This document shows positions 1 through 7,123 of a stretch of 24,372 nucleotides of DNA, piece after piece (position 1 is the first letter of the stretch; each line of letters opens with the position of its first letter). The notes beneath the pieces were generated by a model. It did not search any database. It was not told the origin of the DNA and worked only from the letters and a program-made list of their open reading frames with translations. A program made the position numbers and the translations under genes. The DNA is from a virus: positions 1 to 24,372 of IMG/VR virus record IMGVR_UViG_3300023223_000147. One strand, 5' to 3'.

Positions 1-1
1 G

Positions 2-37
2 CTCCATGCCCGCTTCCGTATTGAGGAGATGGCGTAA
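2..37 (+). CDS. 3' end of an upstream gene (partial)
   Basis: The frame from base 2 is open and ends at TAA 35-37, giving the last 11 residues, LHARFRIEEMA. The stop shares its last base with the thyX start (TAATG), the junction style seen throughout the window, so an upstream gene in the same operon is likely. Too little is visible to assign a function. Confidence 0.5.
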   Translation, partial: LHARFRIEEMA

Positions 38-858
38 TGCACTGTGTAGAACCCCGAATATTCCTGCTGGCTAAGACTCAGGTGGATAGGTCTGAGGTTC
101 GTAAGTGGCTTGATTTTAAGGGTGCTGAGGAGTTTGATATTCCCCCTCCTGAAGCCTGTTCTGATGCTTCTTTGCTGGTTACTCTGGCAGGTAAGCGTTG
201 CTATATGTCCTTTGAGCCTGGACTCAACCCCAATGTGACCAAGGTTCGGACTGATATGGCTGACTTCATCGAGAACATTCTGAGTGTGGGTCATGGCTCC
301 GTGCTTGAGCATGTGACTTTTACCTTTGCTATTGAGAATGTGTCTCGCGTGTTCACAGGTGAGATGAACCGACATCGTGCGGGCATGGCTATCTCCGAAG
401 GGTCCATGCGCTTCATTAGGTATGAGGATATACCCTTCTGGATGCCTACTTCTATTGGGGAAGAGTCTGAGAAAGATACTTCTGAGGTAATTCAAAAGAA
501 GTTGGAATCGCGAGCTGTCTTTCTTAAGGCTTTTACTCAGGCTGAGAGGCAGTATGCACAGTTGGAAAAGATCTGGAAAGAAGAGCTTGCTCCAACATCT
601 AAGTTTTATGGTAAGAAGCAGATCACCTCCATGATGCGTCGTATTATAGGAATGGGCATCGCGTCAGGTGGACTTTGGACTGGTAACATCCGCGCTCTAC
701 GGCATATCTTCACTATGCGCTGTGCCAAGTCTGCCGAGGAAGAGATATTGATGGTGGCTAACATGATGTTGGAGACTATGATCAAAGAAGAGCCTAACTT
801 CTTTGGTGACTTTGAGAAGGTAAAGGGCTATTATCGCCCCAAGTATGATAAGGTGTAA
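37..858 (+). CDS. thyX: Flavin-dependent thymidylate synthase ThyX
   Basis: ThyX makes dTMP from dUMP using methylene-tetrahydrofolate as carbon donor and FAD/NADPH as reductant. The 273-residue protein has the family landmarks: the segment HGSVLEH near residues 86-92 and the signature RHR at 112-114 followed by SEGSMRF. The second Ser (S123) is nine residues after the last Arg of RHR, one more than in the classical RHRx7S motif, so the loop is one residue longer. N-terminal residues 1-45 are an extension before the core. The start at 37 follows AGGAG at 24-28 and overlaps the previous stop. It is the first gene of a pair with the YhaM-like gene, two bases downstream. Cytosolic; it should feed the phage DNA polymerases. 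I am sure of the family. Activity is inferred from the intact motif. Confidence 0.95.
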   Translation: MHCVEPRIFLLAKTQVDRSEVRKWLDFKGAEEFDIPPPEACSDASLLVTLAGKRCYMSFEPGLNPNVTKVRTDMADFIENILSVGHGSVLEHVTFTFAIENVSRVFTGEMNRHRAGMAISEGSMRFIRYEDIPFWMPTSIGEESEKDTSEVIQKKLESRAVFLKAFTQAERQYAQLEKIWKEELAPTSKFYGKKQITSMMRRIIGMGIASGGLWTGNIRALRHIFTMRCAKSAEEEILMVANMMLETMIKEEPNFFGDFEKVKGYYRPKYDKV

Positions 859-860
859 TT

Positions 861-1784
861 ATGACTCTTGTAAAAGCTCTTGTCACCTCGGCTGAGGTAG
901 CTACAGCCAAGAATGGTAACACTTTCCTCCGCATAGGGTATAATGTGAAGGAAGGTAACTCTATTGTATCTAAGTCCTCTGTCTATTTCGACAATGGTAA
1001 GCTGGACCCCTCTGTGATATCAGGTCAGGTCTGCATGATTGACGAGCAGGAGTCCACTTATCAGGGTAAACCCTCTTCCAAGATAGCTAGCATAAGTGCC
1101 TGTCCCCCTGGTCAGAACAATCCTGATGAGTTTGTCAAGAAGTCCGTTCTGGAAACCAAGGCTATGTGGACTGAGCTGCATGGCTACTTCAATGCTATTA
1201 ACGTGGCTGAGATAAAGGGTGTGGTGACTGAGATTGTCTTCAATGGTCATGCTGCTTCTTTCGAGAAGTGGCCAGCTGCACGAGGTATTCACCATGCTTT
1301 TGAAGGTGGCCTCCTTCAACATACCCTGATGATGTTACGTATCGCCGGGTTCACCATGCAGCATGATGTGTCCTATCAGAAGTGTGACAAGGGTATTGTT
1401 TATGCTGCAATTATGCTTCATGACGTAGGTAAGGTCTATGAGTATGACGTTGACCCCGTGAAGGGAGTCACCTTCTCCATGCTCGGTAGTCTGCTGGGTC
1501 ATATTGTCATTGCTGATGAACTGATAGTGGCAGCAGCTAACAGTCTGGGTTATCTTACTAAGGATGGTCCTCTTCTCCATCTACGCCACTGTGTCCTATC
1601 CCACCACTCCAAGCTTGAATGGGGCAGCCCCGTTACCCCGAAGACTATCGAGGCTAACCTCGTCCATTTGGTCGACATGATTGACGGCAAGGGTCAAGCA
1701 TGTGAATCTGTGCTCGAAGGTGTTGAGCCAGGTGGTGAGTCTGCCTTCAACAAGGGTGTTGGTGGATCACTCTTCAAGCTTTAA
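861..1784 (+). CDS. YhaM-like OB-fold/HD-domain 3'-5' exonuclease
   Basis: The 307-residue protein matches the architecture of Bacillus YhaM, a metal-dependent 3'-5' exoribonuclease that also acts on single-stranded DNA. An N-terminal OB-fold (about residues 1-85) binds nucleic acid and a C-terminal HD domain (about 140-285) cleaves it. Visible metal-ligand motifs are IHHAFEGGLLQHT (143-155), MLHDVGK (185-191), LGHIVI (212-217), LSHHSKLEWGSP (246-257) and a late VDMID. All metal-ligand histidines and aspartates of the HD domain appear intact. It starts two bases after thyX and ends the operon; a promoter for the next gene overlaps the region just after its stop. In a phage it could degrade host RNA to recycle nucleotides or trim RNA ends. 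That role is inference; the family call is firm. Confidence 0.88.
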   Translation: MTLVKALVTSAEVATAKNGNTFLRIGYNVKEGNSIVSKSSVYFDNGKLDPSVISGQVCMIDEQESTYQGKPSSKIASISACPPGQNNPDEFVKKSVLETKAMWTELHGYFNAINVAEIKGVVTEIVFNGHAASFEKWPAARGIHHAFEGGLLQHTLMMLRIAGFTMQHDVSYQKCDKGIVYAAIMLHDVGKVYEYDVDPVKGVTFSMLGSLLGHIVIADELIVAAANSLGYLTKDGPLLHLRHCVLSHHSKLEWGSPVTPKTIEANLVHLVDMIDGKGQACESVLEGVEPGGESAFNKGVGGSLFKL

Positions 1785-1785
1785 G

Positions 1786-1814
1786 TTGTACTAAGACACC
1801 TTCTATCGTATACA
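1786..1814 (+). promoter_or_regulatory. sigma70-type promoter for the 1856 gene
   Basis: TTGTAC (1786-1791) and TATACA (1809-1814) are spaced by 17 bases. The -10 is preceded by CG, as in two other promoters of this window (cgTATA). It lies in a 71-base gap just after the YhaM-like gene and 42 bases before the next start codon, which has its own strong Shine-Dalgarno sequence (AAAGGAG, 1842-1848). Confidence 0.65.
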
Positions 1815-1855
1815 TGTCATCGAGAGTGGTTTGTTTTGGATAAAGGAGACGTGCG

Positions 1856-2311
1856 ATGGGTTCGTCACTGAGTTGGAGGTTGTTCGTCGTCGGGATGCTC
1901 TTAGCAGGAGTGTTTGCGATATTCGAACCGGCCGGGGAGAAAGCCCTGGAAAGTGATGCCGCCGATGTGGTGGTTGTCACGGGAGTTCACCCCCCTGCCC
2001 TTGTGCAAGGGGACGTCAAGGTTGTGATACCGCCAGCCTATGTGCAGGTATATCCTGCTACAGACCTGGCTACACCCCTTGACACTGCATCACCCGCCGA
2101 AGGCGAGGGCATACTGGATAATGTTACCGTACAGCTTAGTACGGCTCCAGCCCTCGTTGGCGACAGTTTCAAACAGATACTTGTATACCAGGCTCTGACT
2201 CAAAGGACGGACTACCCACTTCTGAATTTCCAGGGTAGGCCTCGCTCCTTGACTGCCCTGCTGAACGCGGATCAAAGGTTGGGAGGTAGGGCTGACGCCA
2301 ATAAAGGTTGA
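1856..2311 (+). CDS. Small exported or membrane-anchored protein, unknown
   Basis: A 151-residue protein I do not recognise. Residues 7-24 form a hydrophobic segment after one Arg (SWRLFVVGMLLAGVFAIF), so it is either a Sec signal peptide, possibly cut near the AGEKA stretch at 26-30, or an N-terminal anchor. The rest is Ala/Val/Pro-rich, mildly acidic and without cysteines, as expected for a periplasmic or extracellular protein. The start is fixed by the upstream AAAGGAG at 1842-1848. It forms a single-gene transcription unit, with a promoter just upstream and an intrinsic terminator 30 bases downstream. Being expressed alone and exported, it could act at the cell envelope (for example superinfection exclusion), but nothing in the sequence proves this. 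Confidence 0.7.
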   Translation: MGSSLSWRLFVVGMLLAGVFAIFEPAGEKALESDAADVVVVTGVHPPALVQGDVKVVIPPAYVQVYPATDLATPLDTASPAEGEGILDNVTVQLSTAPALVGDSFKQILVYQALTQRTDYPLLNFQGRPRSLTALLNADQRLGGRADANKG

Positions 2312-2341
2312 GCTCTGTCTTAATCCCCATAGGCATCAAGG

Positions 2342-2370
2342 CCCTCACCCGTGTGGTGGGGGTCTTTTCT
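2342..2370 (+). terminator. Intrinsic (rho-independent) terminator
   Basis: CCCTCACC (2342-2349) pairs with GGTGGGGG (2355-2362), eight pairs with one T-G wobble around a CGTGT loop, followed by the T-rich run TCTTTTCT (2363-2370). It closes the 1856-2311 transcription unit. Confidence 0.85.
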
Positions 2371-2394
2371 ATTAGTGCCGGTCTTACGTATTAC
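2365..2394 (+). promoter_or_regulatory. Possible promoter after the terminator
   Basis: The motif cgTATTAC (-10 at 2389-2394) resembles the cgTATA element of other promoters here. At an 18-base spacing the -35 would be TTTTCT, part of the terminator T-run, which is a poor match. A promoter is expected because the genes after the terminator need one, but the sequence support is weak. Confidence 0.35.
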
Positions 2395-2440
2395 TTGTAT
2401 GCCTGATGCCCAATACAGATTAAGCAAGATCAAGGTCTCC

Positions 2441-2665
2441 ATGGATAGGCCCACTCTTCCTGTTAAGGTGTGCCCTCAGTGTCTTGGTTCCATGGATGCC
2501 TCCGAGTTTAGACACCGTCCTTATCTCATGCAGGGCAGACGTAGGATGTACTTCTGCTCGGACCCCTGTCGTGACGAATGGAATGCTGGTGAAGAGCACT
2601 CCCCTGAGTTGGGTGATGTTCTTGAGTATGGCTTTGCCCTCATGAATGGGGATGGAGACGACTGA
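2441..2665 (+). CDS. TRASH/YHS-like zinc-binding small protein
   Basis: A 74-residue protein with a CPQC pair (residues 9-12) and a second pair in MYFCSDPCRDEW (about 37-48). This is the CxxC...(Y)FCSxxC pattern of small treble-clef metal-binding domains of the TRASH/YHS type, which bind Zn or other metals. The tail is acidic (NGDGDD). Frame-compatible starts exist at 2351 and 2399, but 2351 lies in the terminator hairpin. The 2441 ATG keeps the whole metal domain and sits some 40 bases after the possible promoter, so I prefer it; no strong Shine-Dalgarno sequence is visible. Its stop overlaps the next start (TGATG). The partner or metal is unknown. Confidence 0.65.
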   Translation: MDRPTLPVKVCPQCLGSMDASEFRHRPYLMQGRRRMYFCSDPCRDEWNAGEEHSPELGDVLEYGFALMNGDGDD

Positions 2666-2826
2666 TGGGGTTTGTGCTGCTCGGCTTTGGGTTGGGTCTG
2701 ATGGCAAGTACGTACTTTATGTACTACGCCTTCCGTGCGCATTGTATCCGTGAGGGTGACTATGATCCTGAGGGTCGTGGGCCCTTGCGTGATCTGTGGT
2801 TGATAGTAAGGGGTAAAGAGGCATGA
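2665..2826 (+). CDS. Small single-pass membrane protein (53 aa)
   Basis: The reading frame starts at the ATG overlapping the preceding stop and ends in a TGA that overlaps the next ATG. It encodes 53 residues: a hydrophobic helix at about 2-24 (beginning MGFVLLGFGLGLM) and a short basic/acidic cytosolic tail containing DYDPEGRGPLRDLW. The overlapping stop and start on both sides support it as a real gene of this operon. Function unknown; phage miniproteins of this kind are often inner-membrane effectors. Confidence 0.65.
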   Translation: MGFVLLGFGLGLMASTYFMYYAFRAHCIREGDYDPEGRGPLRDLWLIVRGKEA

Positions 2827-3155
2827 CTGATACTGAGAGGATACCAGAGTTTGAGCTGAAGAGTAACAAGGTTGAGCACAATGGTTGCTGCCTCTTTGTT
2901 TTGACGTGTTTGGACCATCAGACTGGCAAAGAGGGGTTTGATCGGATTATTGTTCCCACGGACCATCCTAAGGGCTATACTGTCGCTGCTATTGATTATC
3001 TGATGAATGAGATAGGTCTTGGGAATATGCTTGCAATGCGATTGGTGAATGAAGCTTGTGTGGCGCGTGGAGTGGGTATAGAGTCTCAAAGGGCTAAGGA
3101 AGAGAAAGATGCTGATGACTTGAAGGATAGTTCCCTCTTTGGTGGTCCTTCCTAG
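2823..3155 (+). CDS. Hypothetical protein, 110 aa
   Basis: I do not recognise this soluble 110-residue protein. It appears to be alpha/beta: residues 15-50 look like two beta strands (VEHNGCCLFVLTCLDH, then FDRIIVPTD), followed by helical sequence to about 85 and a charged, probably disordered tail (RAKEEKDADDLKDSS) ending in FGGPS. There is no signal peptide or membrane helix. It starts with an ATGA overlap with the 53-residue membrane protein, so the two are translationally coupled. It closes the small operon before the next promoter. A ten-base palindrome, TTCCTAGGAA (3149-3158), covers its stop codon. Confidence 0.7.
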   Translation: MTDTERIPEFELKSNKVEHNGCCLFVLTCLDHQTGKEGFDRIIVPTDHPKGYTVAAIDYLMNEIGLGNMLAMRLVNEACVARGVGIESQRAKEEKDADDLKDSSLFGGPS

Positions 3156-3164
3156 GAATAGCTA

Positions 3165-3194
3165 TTGAACCTTTAGGTCCTCTTTGCGTACTAT
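3165..3194 (+). promoter_or_regulatory. Phage-type promoter, TTGAACCT class
   Basis: TTGAAC (3165-3170), an 18-base spacer and cgTACTAT (-10 at 3189-3194). The TTGAACCT core and the 18-base spacing are shared with promoters at 3743 and 16281. The -10 lies in the loop of a hairpin (CTTTGC 3182-3187 with GCAAAG 3197-3202) whose 3' arm holds the Shine-Dalgarno sequence of the next gene. Confidence 0.75.
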
Positions 3195-3212
3195 AAGCAA
3201 AGGAGATCAACC

Positions 3213-3344
3213 ATGGATACACCTGAATACGGCTTCTACGATGAGAACAACGTCTTCACTCCGCACGATCCTGAAGAAGATATTGAGAACCCGATGGTCC
3301 TGGACTACCCGGACGAGAAGCTCTACTGGATGGCCAAGTCATGA
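3213..3344 (+). CDS. Small acidic protein, 43 aa
   Basis: The ATG at 3213 follows a strong Shine-Dalgarno sequence (AAAGGAG, 3199-3205) directly downstream of a promoter. The frame ends in TCATGA, whose ATGA starts the next gene. The 43-residue product is very acidic and rich in Asp, Glu, Pro and Tyr (begins MDTPEYGFYDENNVF), with no cysteine or membrane segment. First-gene position behind a good promoter suggests high expression. Small acidic phage proteins are often DNA mimics or host-protein inhibitors, but that is only a suggestion here. Confidence 0.7.
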   Translation: MDTPEYGFYDENNVFTPHDPEEDIENPMVLDYPDEKLYWMAKS

Positions 3345-3727
3345 GATATGCTATCCGAGTAAAGGTACCGGCTCCAGGGTTCTCCCACGACTATCTTCTT
3401 GCTAGAAGTGGGTGTGCTGGCATTTGGGGTCTAGGTTTCACTGAAGAGACCAAGATTTGGAAGACCCTTCACGGTGCTAATGCACGATATAATAAGCTTC
3501 TGGCGTCCGGTGTTATTAAGGGGTCTATCCAAGTTGTCGAGGTTTCCCTTCTTGCCCCGTTTGTTATTTGGATCGATGAGGGCTTGGGTTGGGTGTTGCT
3601 GGACTCTCGCCTGTTTCCTACTGTTGGGGAAGCCATGCAGGCTATAGAAGAAGAGCCTCGTGATGGCCTTCTGGGCGTGATCAAGTACACGGTCGAGAAG
3701 AGGGGCGTAACGCTGAAGTCAGTATAG
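3341..3727 (+). CDS. Hypothetical protein, 128 aa
   Basis: A 128-residue soluble protein, not recognised. It is rich in Trp and Gly in the middle (IWGLGFTEETKIWKTLHG at about 29-46), alternates predicted strands (IQVVEVSLLAPFVIWID, GWVLLDS) and ends in a basic segment (IKYTVEKRGVTLKSV). It is translationally coupled to the 43-residue acidic gene through ATGA. The two genes form one transcription unit between promoters at 3165 and 3743. No catalytic motif is visible. Confidence 0.7.
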   Translation: MRYAIRVKVPAPGFSHDYLLARSGCAGIWGLGFTEETKIWKTLHGANARYNKLLASGVIKGSIQVVEVSLLAPFVIWIDEGLGWVLLDSRLFPTVGEAMQAIEEEPRDGLLGVIKYTVEKRGVTLKSV

Positions 3728-3742
3728 TTTACCACGGTGTAG

Positions 3743-3772
3743 TTGAACCTTAGACCCTCCTGCACGTATAGT
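3743..3772 (+). promoter_or_regulatory. Phage-type promoter with dyad at the start site
   Basis: TTGAAC (3743-3748), 18-base spacer, cgTATAGT (-10 at 3767-3772). A perfect seven-base inverted repeat, TAGTAGT (3769-3775) and ACTACTA (3783-3789), is centred on about 3779, where transcription should begin. It could be an operator or an RNA hairpin. Outside it, CTCCT (3757-3761) can pair with the Shine-Dalgarno AGGAG (3790-3794). Confidence 0.8.
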
Positions 3773-3800
3773 AGTCATGACCACTACTAAGGAGAACAAC

Positions 3801-4271
3801 ATGACTGAAATCCTGGCCCTTGGCGACTCTGTTGAATTCCGCGCACGCGGCAATAAGCTCGTCGGAACCATAAAGCGCATTCGTCTGAAGAAGCCCCGCC
3901 GCCGTCCCCCTTTCGAGGTTGCTGAGATTGTCCCTGATGGTGAGATCTCTGTTTGGACTGTGCCGACCTCGTCCGTTATCTCTGTCTTAGGCAAGGGTAA
4001 TCTGACAGCGGCTATCCAGGCTGCCAATGCTATTCAGGATTCGCAGCGCAGCCGTAAGCGCCGCATGCTGATAAACAATACAGCTCGTCAGGATTCTAAC
4101 GGCCTCAATGGTATGTTTGAAGGCTCTGTTATCGAGATCAAGTATCAGCACGTAGGCTTCAAGCGAGTCGTTTTCTTGGGCTTCACGGGCACTGGCCGAG
4201 TACGTTTCGAATGTCCCACAACGGGCAAGACGAGATCCTGCAGCCCAAGCATCTGCCGTAAACCTGCGTAA
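3801..4271 (+). CDS. Basic protein with two SH3-like barrels, unknown
   Basis: A 156-residue basic protein, not recognised. Two segments look like small SH3/Tudor-type barrels: residues 7-55 (GDSVEFRARGNKLVGTIKRI, then FEVAEIVPDG) and about 107-150 (FEGSVIEIKYQHVGFKRV, then TGTGRVRFECP). A basic helix-forming linker (SQRSRKRRMLINN) joins them. Such domains often bind nucleic acid or ribosomes. An in-frame ATG at 3777 exists, but it lies at or before the expected transcription start, whereas 3801 is 7 bases after AAGGAG (3789-3794), so 3801 is chosen. It is the only gene between promoter 3743 and the next candidate promoter. Fold assignment is tentative. Confidence 0.75.
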   Translation: MTEILALGDSVEFRARGNKLVGTIKRIRLKKPRRRPPFEVAEIVPDGEISVWTVPTSSVISVLGKGNLTAAIQAANAIQDSQRSRKRRMLINNTARQDSNGLNGMFEGSVIEIKYQHVGFKRVVFLGFTGTGRVRFECPTTGKTRSCSPSICRKPA

Positions 4272-4298
4272 TTAGAGTCACTCTCCTCGCGTTATGAT
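4272..4298 (+). promoter_or_regulatory. Possible promoter inside an RBS-sequestering hairpin
   Basis: TATGAT (4293-4298) is a good -10, but the best -35 (TTAGAG, 4272-4277) gives only a 15-base spacer, so the promoter call is weak. The surrounding inverted repeat is strong: CTCTCCT (4281-4287) pairs with AGGAGAG (4309-4315), the Shine-Dalgarno region of the next gene, with an inner GCG/CGC stem. The -10 lies in the loop. Confidence 0.4.
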
Positions 4299-4319
4299 TA
4301 GACTCGCAAGGAGAGAATT

Positions 4320-4829
4320 ATGGCTGATGAACCTGAAGAGAATGGAAAGAAGAAGGCTATCACGGCTGCAGCCTCGTGGGTTACCAAGCATATTGGTGTC
4401 CCTGTCGGTATAGCGACTCTTCTAATTACCTCTGGTGTGAACTGGTTGGAGGCTAAGAATACTGAGTTTGGGGAGGCCAAGACTGCTATCGTTGAGATGC
4501 GGTTGGAGATCAAGGTCCTGAAGGAGCAGAAGGCTACCGACAGGGCTCAGTGGCGTGCTATCCAGAGGTTCAGTGATAAGGTGGAGCCTCTTGCCGTAGA
4601 TGTTAAGGCTCATAGCATACTGATTGACAAGATTCTGGGGGATACAATCAGGGTCCGTGGTGAGCGCCCAAAGGAAGTCACCATAGGTGACAAGATAGGC
4701 AACTTTTTAGGTACAAAGAAGCCTGAGGTGGTTATTCGTAGGGCTGCTCCCAAGCGTAAGTTATCTGTCAAGCAATACCAACAGCATCATGAGAATGCGT
4801 ATAACCAAGAACAGCAGATGGAGAAGTGA
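4320..4829 (+). CDS. Membrane-anchored coiled-coil protein
   Basis: A 169-residue protein with a charged N-terminus (ADEPEENGKKK), one likely transmembrane helix at about 18-40 (containing IGVPVGIATLLITSGVNWL), then a long charged helix of about 45-110 that reads like a coiled coil (AKTAIVEMRLEIKVLKEQKA), and a basic Gln/His-rich tail (QQHHENAYNQEQQ). The topology resembles small phage inner-membrane proteins such as holin-associated or spanin-type factors, but no lysis gene is nearby and I do not assign one. The start follows AAGGAGAG at 4308-4315. It lies seven bases upstream of the polymerase gene, so the two are probably co-transcribed. It could tether replication proteins to the membrane; this is inference only. 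Confidence 0.7.
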   Translation: MADEPEENGKKKAITAAASWVTKHIGVPVGIATLLITSGVNWLEAKNTEFGEAKTAIVEMRLEIKVLKEQKATDRAQWRAIQRFSDKVEPLAVDVKAHSILIDKILGDTIRVRGERPKEVTIGDKIGNFLGTKKPEVVIRRAAPKRKLSVKQYQQHHENAYNQEQQMEK

Positions 4830-4835
4830 CCTCTG

Positions 4836-6884
4836 ATGGCTAAGCAGGGTCGTACAAAGTATGAGACAGACCTTGTTGCGGCCAAGCCGGTCGAGAACTG
4901 GAAGTCTCTGGCTAAGTTCACACAGATTACATCTGTGGCCCACCTCCGTACCATCTATGATGCTTATGTGGCCCTTGGCTGCCCTGAGCTGGCAGTTGAC
5001 ACTGAAACCACATCCCTGTCTATCATTGATCTAGACCTAGTAGGTATATCTTTCTGCTTTGAGATGAAAGAGGCTTTCTACCTGCCTCTGAAGCACCGTG
5101 TTGGTATGAACGCTGTGCGTGATGATGTTGAGATGAAGGAAGCCCTCGACATGATCTACGACATGGTTTACAGCTCGCAACGGTCGCTCTGGTTCAACTG
5201 CTCTTATGACTTTCGTGTCCTCCGTAAGTTTGGGATGGATGCTCTGAAGACCAAGCATCTGGATGTGATGGATCTGGTCTGGAACCTTGACACTAACATC
5301 AATATGCCCTCGCTGGATAAGTCCACCAAGTACCATTTGGGCATTGATATGCCATCCTATGCTGAGACCGCGGGCAAGGTGATCGACTTCTCCTACCTGG
5401 ACCCCGATGAGGCCACTGTTTATGCAGCTTCTGATGCTTGGGCTACCTATTTACTCAAGATGAGGTTCAACGACTACTTCGAGCGTGTGAAGTTCATTAT
5501 TGAGGTGGACTCTGAGCTTAAGCGTGCCATGATGTATTTGGAAGAGACTCCTATTTACATCAGTGCTGAGAGGGCTGATCAGCTGCGCAAGGATACCGAA
5601 GCTGAGATGACTATTCTGCTGAAGGAGATGTTTGAGCTGGCGGGTACCGAGTTTAAGCCTGGCTCTCCTGCCCAAGTGGTTTCTGTGTTCCAGTCTTGTG
5701 GTGTTCCCATGTCTGTGACCACTGCAAAGGGTGCCTACTCTACGGCTGAGGATGCAGTCAAGCCCTTCGAGAAGGACCACCCCATAGTCAAGAAGCTGCT
5801 GCATTATCGTGGGTTGGAGAAGAAGCTTGGTTCGTATATCATGCCGTTCCTGCAGAGTGACTCGGGCACCATCAAGATCGAGTACAAGCTGAATGCTGCT
5901 CCGACTGCACGCCTTGCCTCTGGAGCTAAGAACAAGAGGATGAAGGGCACTAAGATGTTCCTGCCCTACAACATCCAGTCCACAATCAAGCCTGAACCAG
6001 GGTATTTCACGGTGGCCCAAGGAAATGGTGAGCACTCGGTACTGGGCTATAACTTCACGCACTGTGAGAAGGGTACTCCCAATGCTCTTGAAGGCTACTG
6101 CATGAAGAACGTGAGGCGCCTGTTCTGCCCTCATCCTGACCATTATCTGCTTTCCATTGACTACGATGCTGAGGAACTCCGGATATGTGGTAACCTGACT
6201 GGTGACCGTGCGTTCCTTGATGCCTTCGTGAATGGTGAAGACCCACACACTGCTACCGCCAAGGCCATGTTTGAGGAGTACGACAAGGCTATCCGTAAGA
6301 TCTGTAAGGAGTGTAACTTTGGCCTGATCTACCTCGGTAATGCTTGGACCTTGAAGGGCCGGCTTGATGACAAGACCATCGAGGAGTGTGAGATATTCTA
6401 CGACTTGTGGCACAAGATCCACTTCCAGCACATGAACTATGTCCGCTCATCCGCTGCAGCTGGCAAGAAGGATGGTTATGTCACCACTATGTTAGGCCGC
6501 ATCCGAAGGGTGGCTGCCTACTATCAGTCCCCAAGCAGGAAGGATTGGGCCTTCGCTGACCGTACCGTGATTAATACCCAGATTCAGGGTCTTGCTGCTG
6601 ACATCATGCGCCTGGTGCTGGTCCGTCTGTTCCGCGAGGTATTCCTGAACCCCGACTATGCGGGCAAGGTCCATTTCGTAGCCAGTGTTCATGACGAGAT
6701 TGACCTGTCTGTCACGAAGGACCCCGCATGGTTTACTGTGATTGCTGAGCATGTCATGCGTATTATGACTGAGTTACCATTCAATTGGGAAGTACCCCTT
6801 ACAGTGTCTGCGTCTGTAGGTCCTGACTGGGGCATGCTCTTTCCCTTCCAGCTAGAGAATGGTGTTTGGACCCCCGGAGAGTAG
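4836..6884 (+). CDS. polA: Family A DNA polymerase with 3'-5' exonuclease
   Basis: A complete 682-residue Pol I-type replicase without a 5' nuclease domain. The proofreading domain has Exo I DTET (residues 55-58), Exo II NCSYDFRVL (121-129) and Exo III YAASD (196-200). The polymerase domain has TARLASG (357-363), motif A IDYDAEELR (D442, E447), motif B RKICKECNFGLIY (R487, K491, F495, Y499) and motif C VHDE (H619, D620, E621), so both catalytic carboxylates are present. Two oddities are seen. Motif B reads FGLIYLGN where the family has FGxxYG, so the Gly is shifted by one. About 45 residues carrying H400, H409, C410 and C422 are inserted before motif A. It should be the phage replicase. A second, shorter family A polymerase lies at 8637. 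Confidence 0.95.
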   Translation: MAKQGRTKYETDLVAAKPVENWKSLAKFTQITSVAHLRTIYDAYVALGCPELAVDTETTSLSIIDLDLVGISFCFEMKEAFYLPLKHRVGMNAVRDDVEMKEALDMIYDMVYSSQRSLWFNCSYDFRVLRKFGMDALKTKHLDVMDLVWNLDTNINMPSLDKSTKYHLGIDMPSYAETAGKVIDFSYLDPDEATVYAASDAWATYLLKMRFNDYFERVKFIIEVDSELKRAMMYLEETPIYISAERADQLRKDTEAEMTILLKEMFELAGTEFKPGSPAQVVSVFQSCGVPMSVTTAKGAYSTAEDAVKPFEKDHPIVKKLLHYRGLEKKLGSYIMPFLQSDSGTIKIEYKLNAAPTARLASGAKNKRMKGTKMFLPYNIQSTIKPEPGYFTVAQGNGEHSVLGYNFTHCEKGTPNALEGYCMKNVRRLFCPHPDHYLLSIDYDAEELRICGNLTGDRAFLDAFVNGEDPHTATAKAMFEEYDKAIRKICKECNFGLIYLGNAWTLKGRLDDKTIEECEIFYDLWHKIHFQHMNYVRSSAAAGKKDGYVTTMLGRIRRVAAYYQSPSRKDWAFADRTVINTQIQGLAADIMRLVLVRLFREVFLNPDYAGKVHFVASVHDEIDLSVTKDPAWFTVIAEHVMRIMTELPFNWEVPLTVSASVGPDWGMLFPFQLENGVWTPGE

Positions 6885-6886
6885 TG

Positions 6887-7123
6887 ATGGTTGAGCCTTA
6901 TCCTGGGTCTAAGCCCTTGTGTCCGAAGTGTGGGAGTTCTGTTCTTAGGTATGATGTGTTGGTTGATGGTGAGGGTGATCCAGAGTACACGTGGTGTCAG
7001 TTCTGCGGTCATAATTGGCCCGCTGGTGAGGTGTATATTAGGCCTGTAGTCCCTGTAGAACATATTGTAGTTACTCTAGTGTTGACTGACGCTGAGATTG
7101 AGGAGCTAGATGTCGATTCGTAA
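6887..7123 (+). CDS. Zinc-ribbon protein, 78 aa
   Basis: A 78-residue protein starting two bases after the polymerase stop, behind GGAG at 6876-6879. It has CPKCG (residues 12-16) and WCQFCGHNW (about 36-44), a two-CxxC zinc ribbon, then a beta-rich acidic tail (EHIVVTLVLTDAEIEELD). The ribbon suggests nucleic-acid or protein binding. Its position right behind the polymerase suggests a replication accessory role, which is not proven. It overlaps the next gene by 14 bases. Confidence 0.7.
   Translation: MVEPYPGSKPLCPKCGSSVLRYDVLVDGEGDPEYTWCQFCGHNWPAGEVYIRPVVPVEHIVVTLVLTDAEIEELDVDS

Noticed and set aside
3777-3800. Upstream ATG at 3777 as the start of the SH3-like gene
   Set aside because: It lies at or before the expected transcription start of the 3743 promoter, whereas 3801 has AAGGAG at ideal spacing.
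5451-6431. A long (326-codon) open frame on the minus strand
   Set aside because: It lies entirely opposite the family A polymerase, whose catalytic motifs fill the + strand. It has no ribosome-binding context and no recognisable motif, so it is a shadow of the codon bias.
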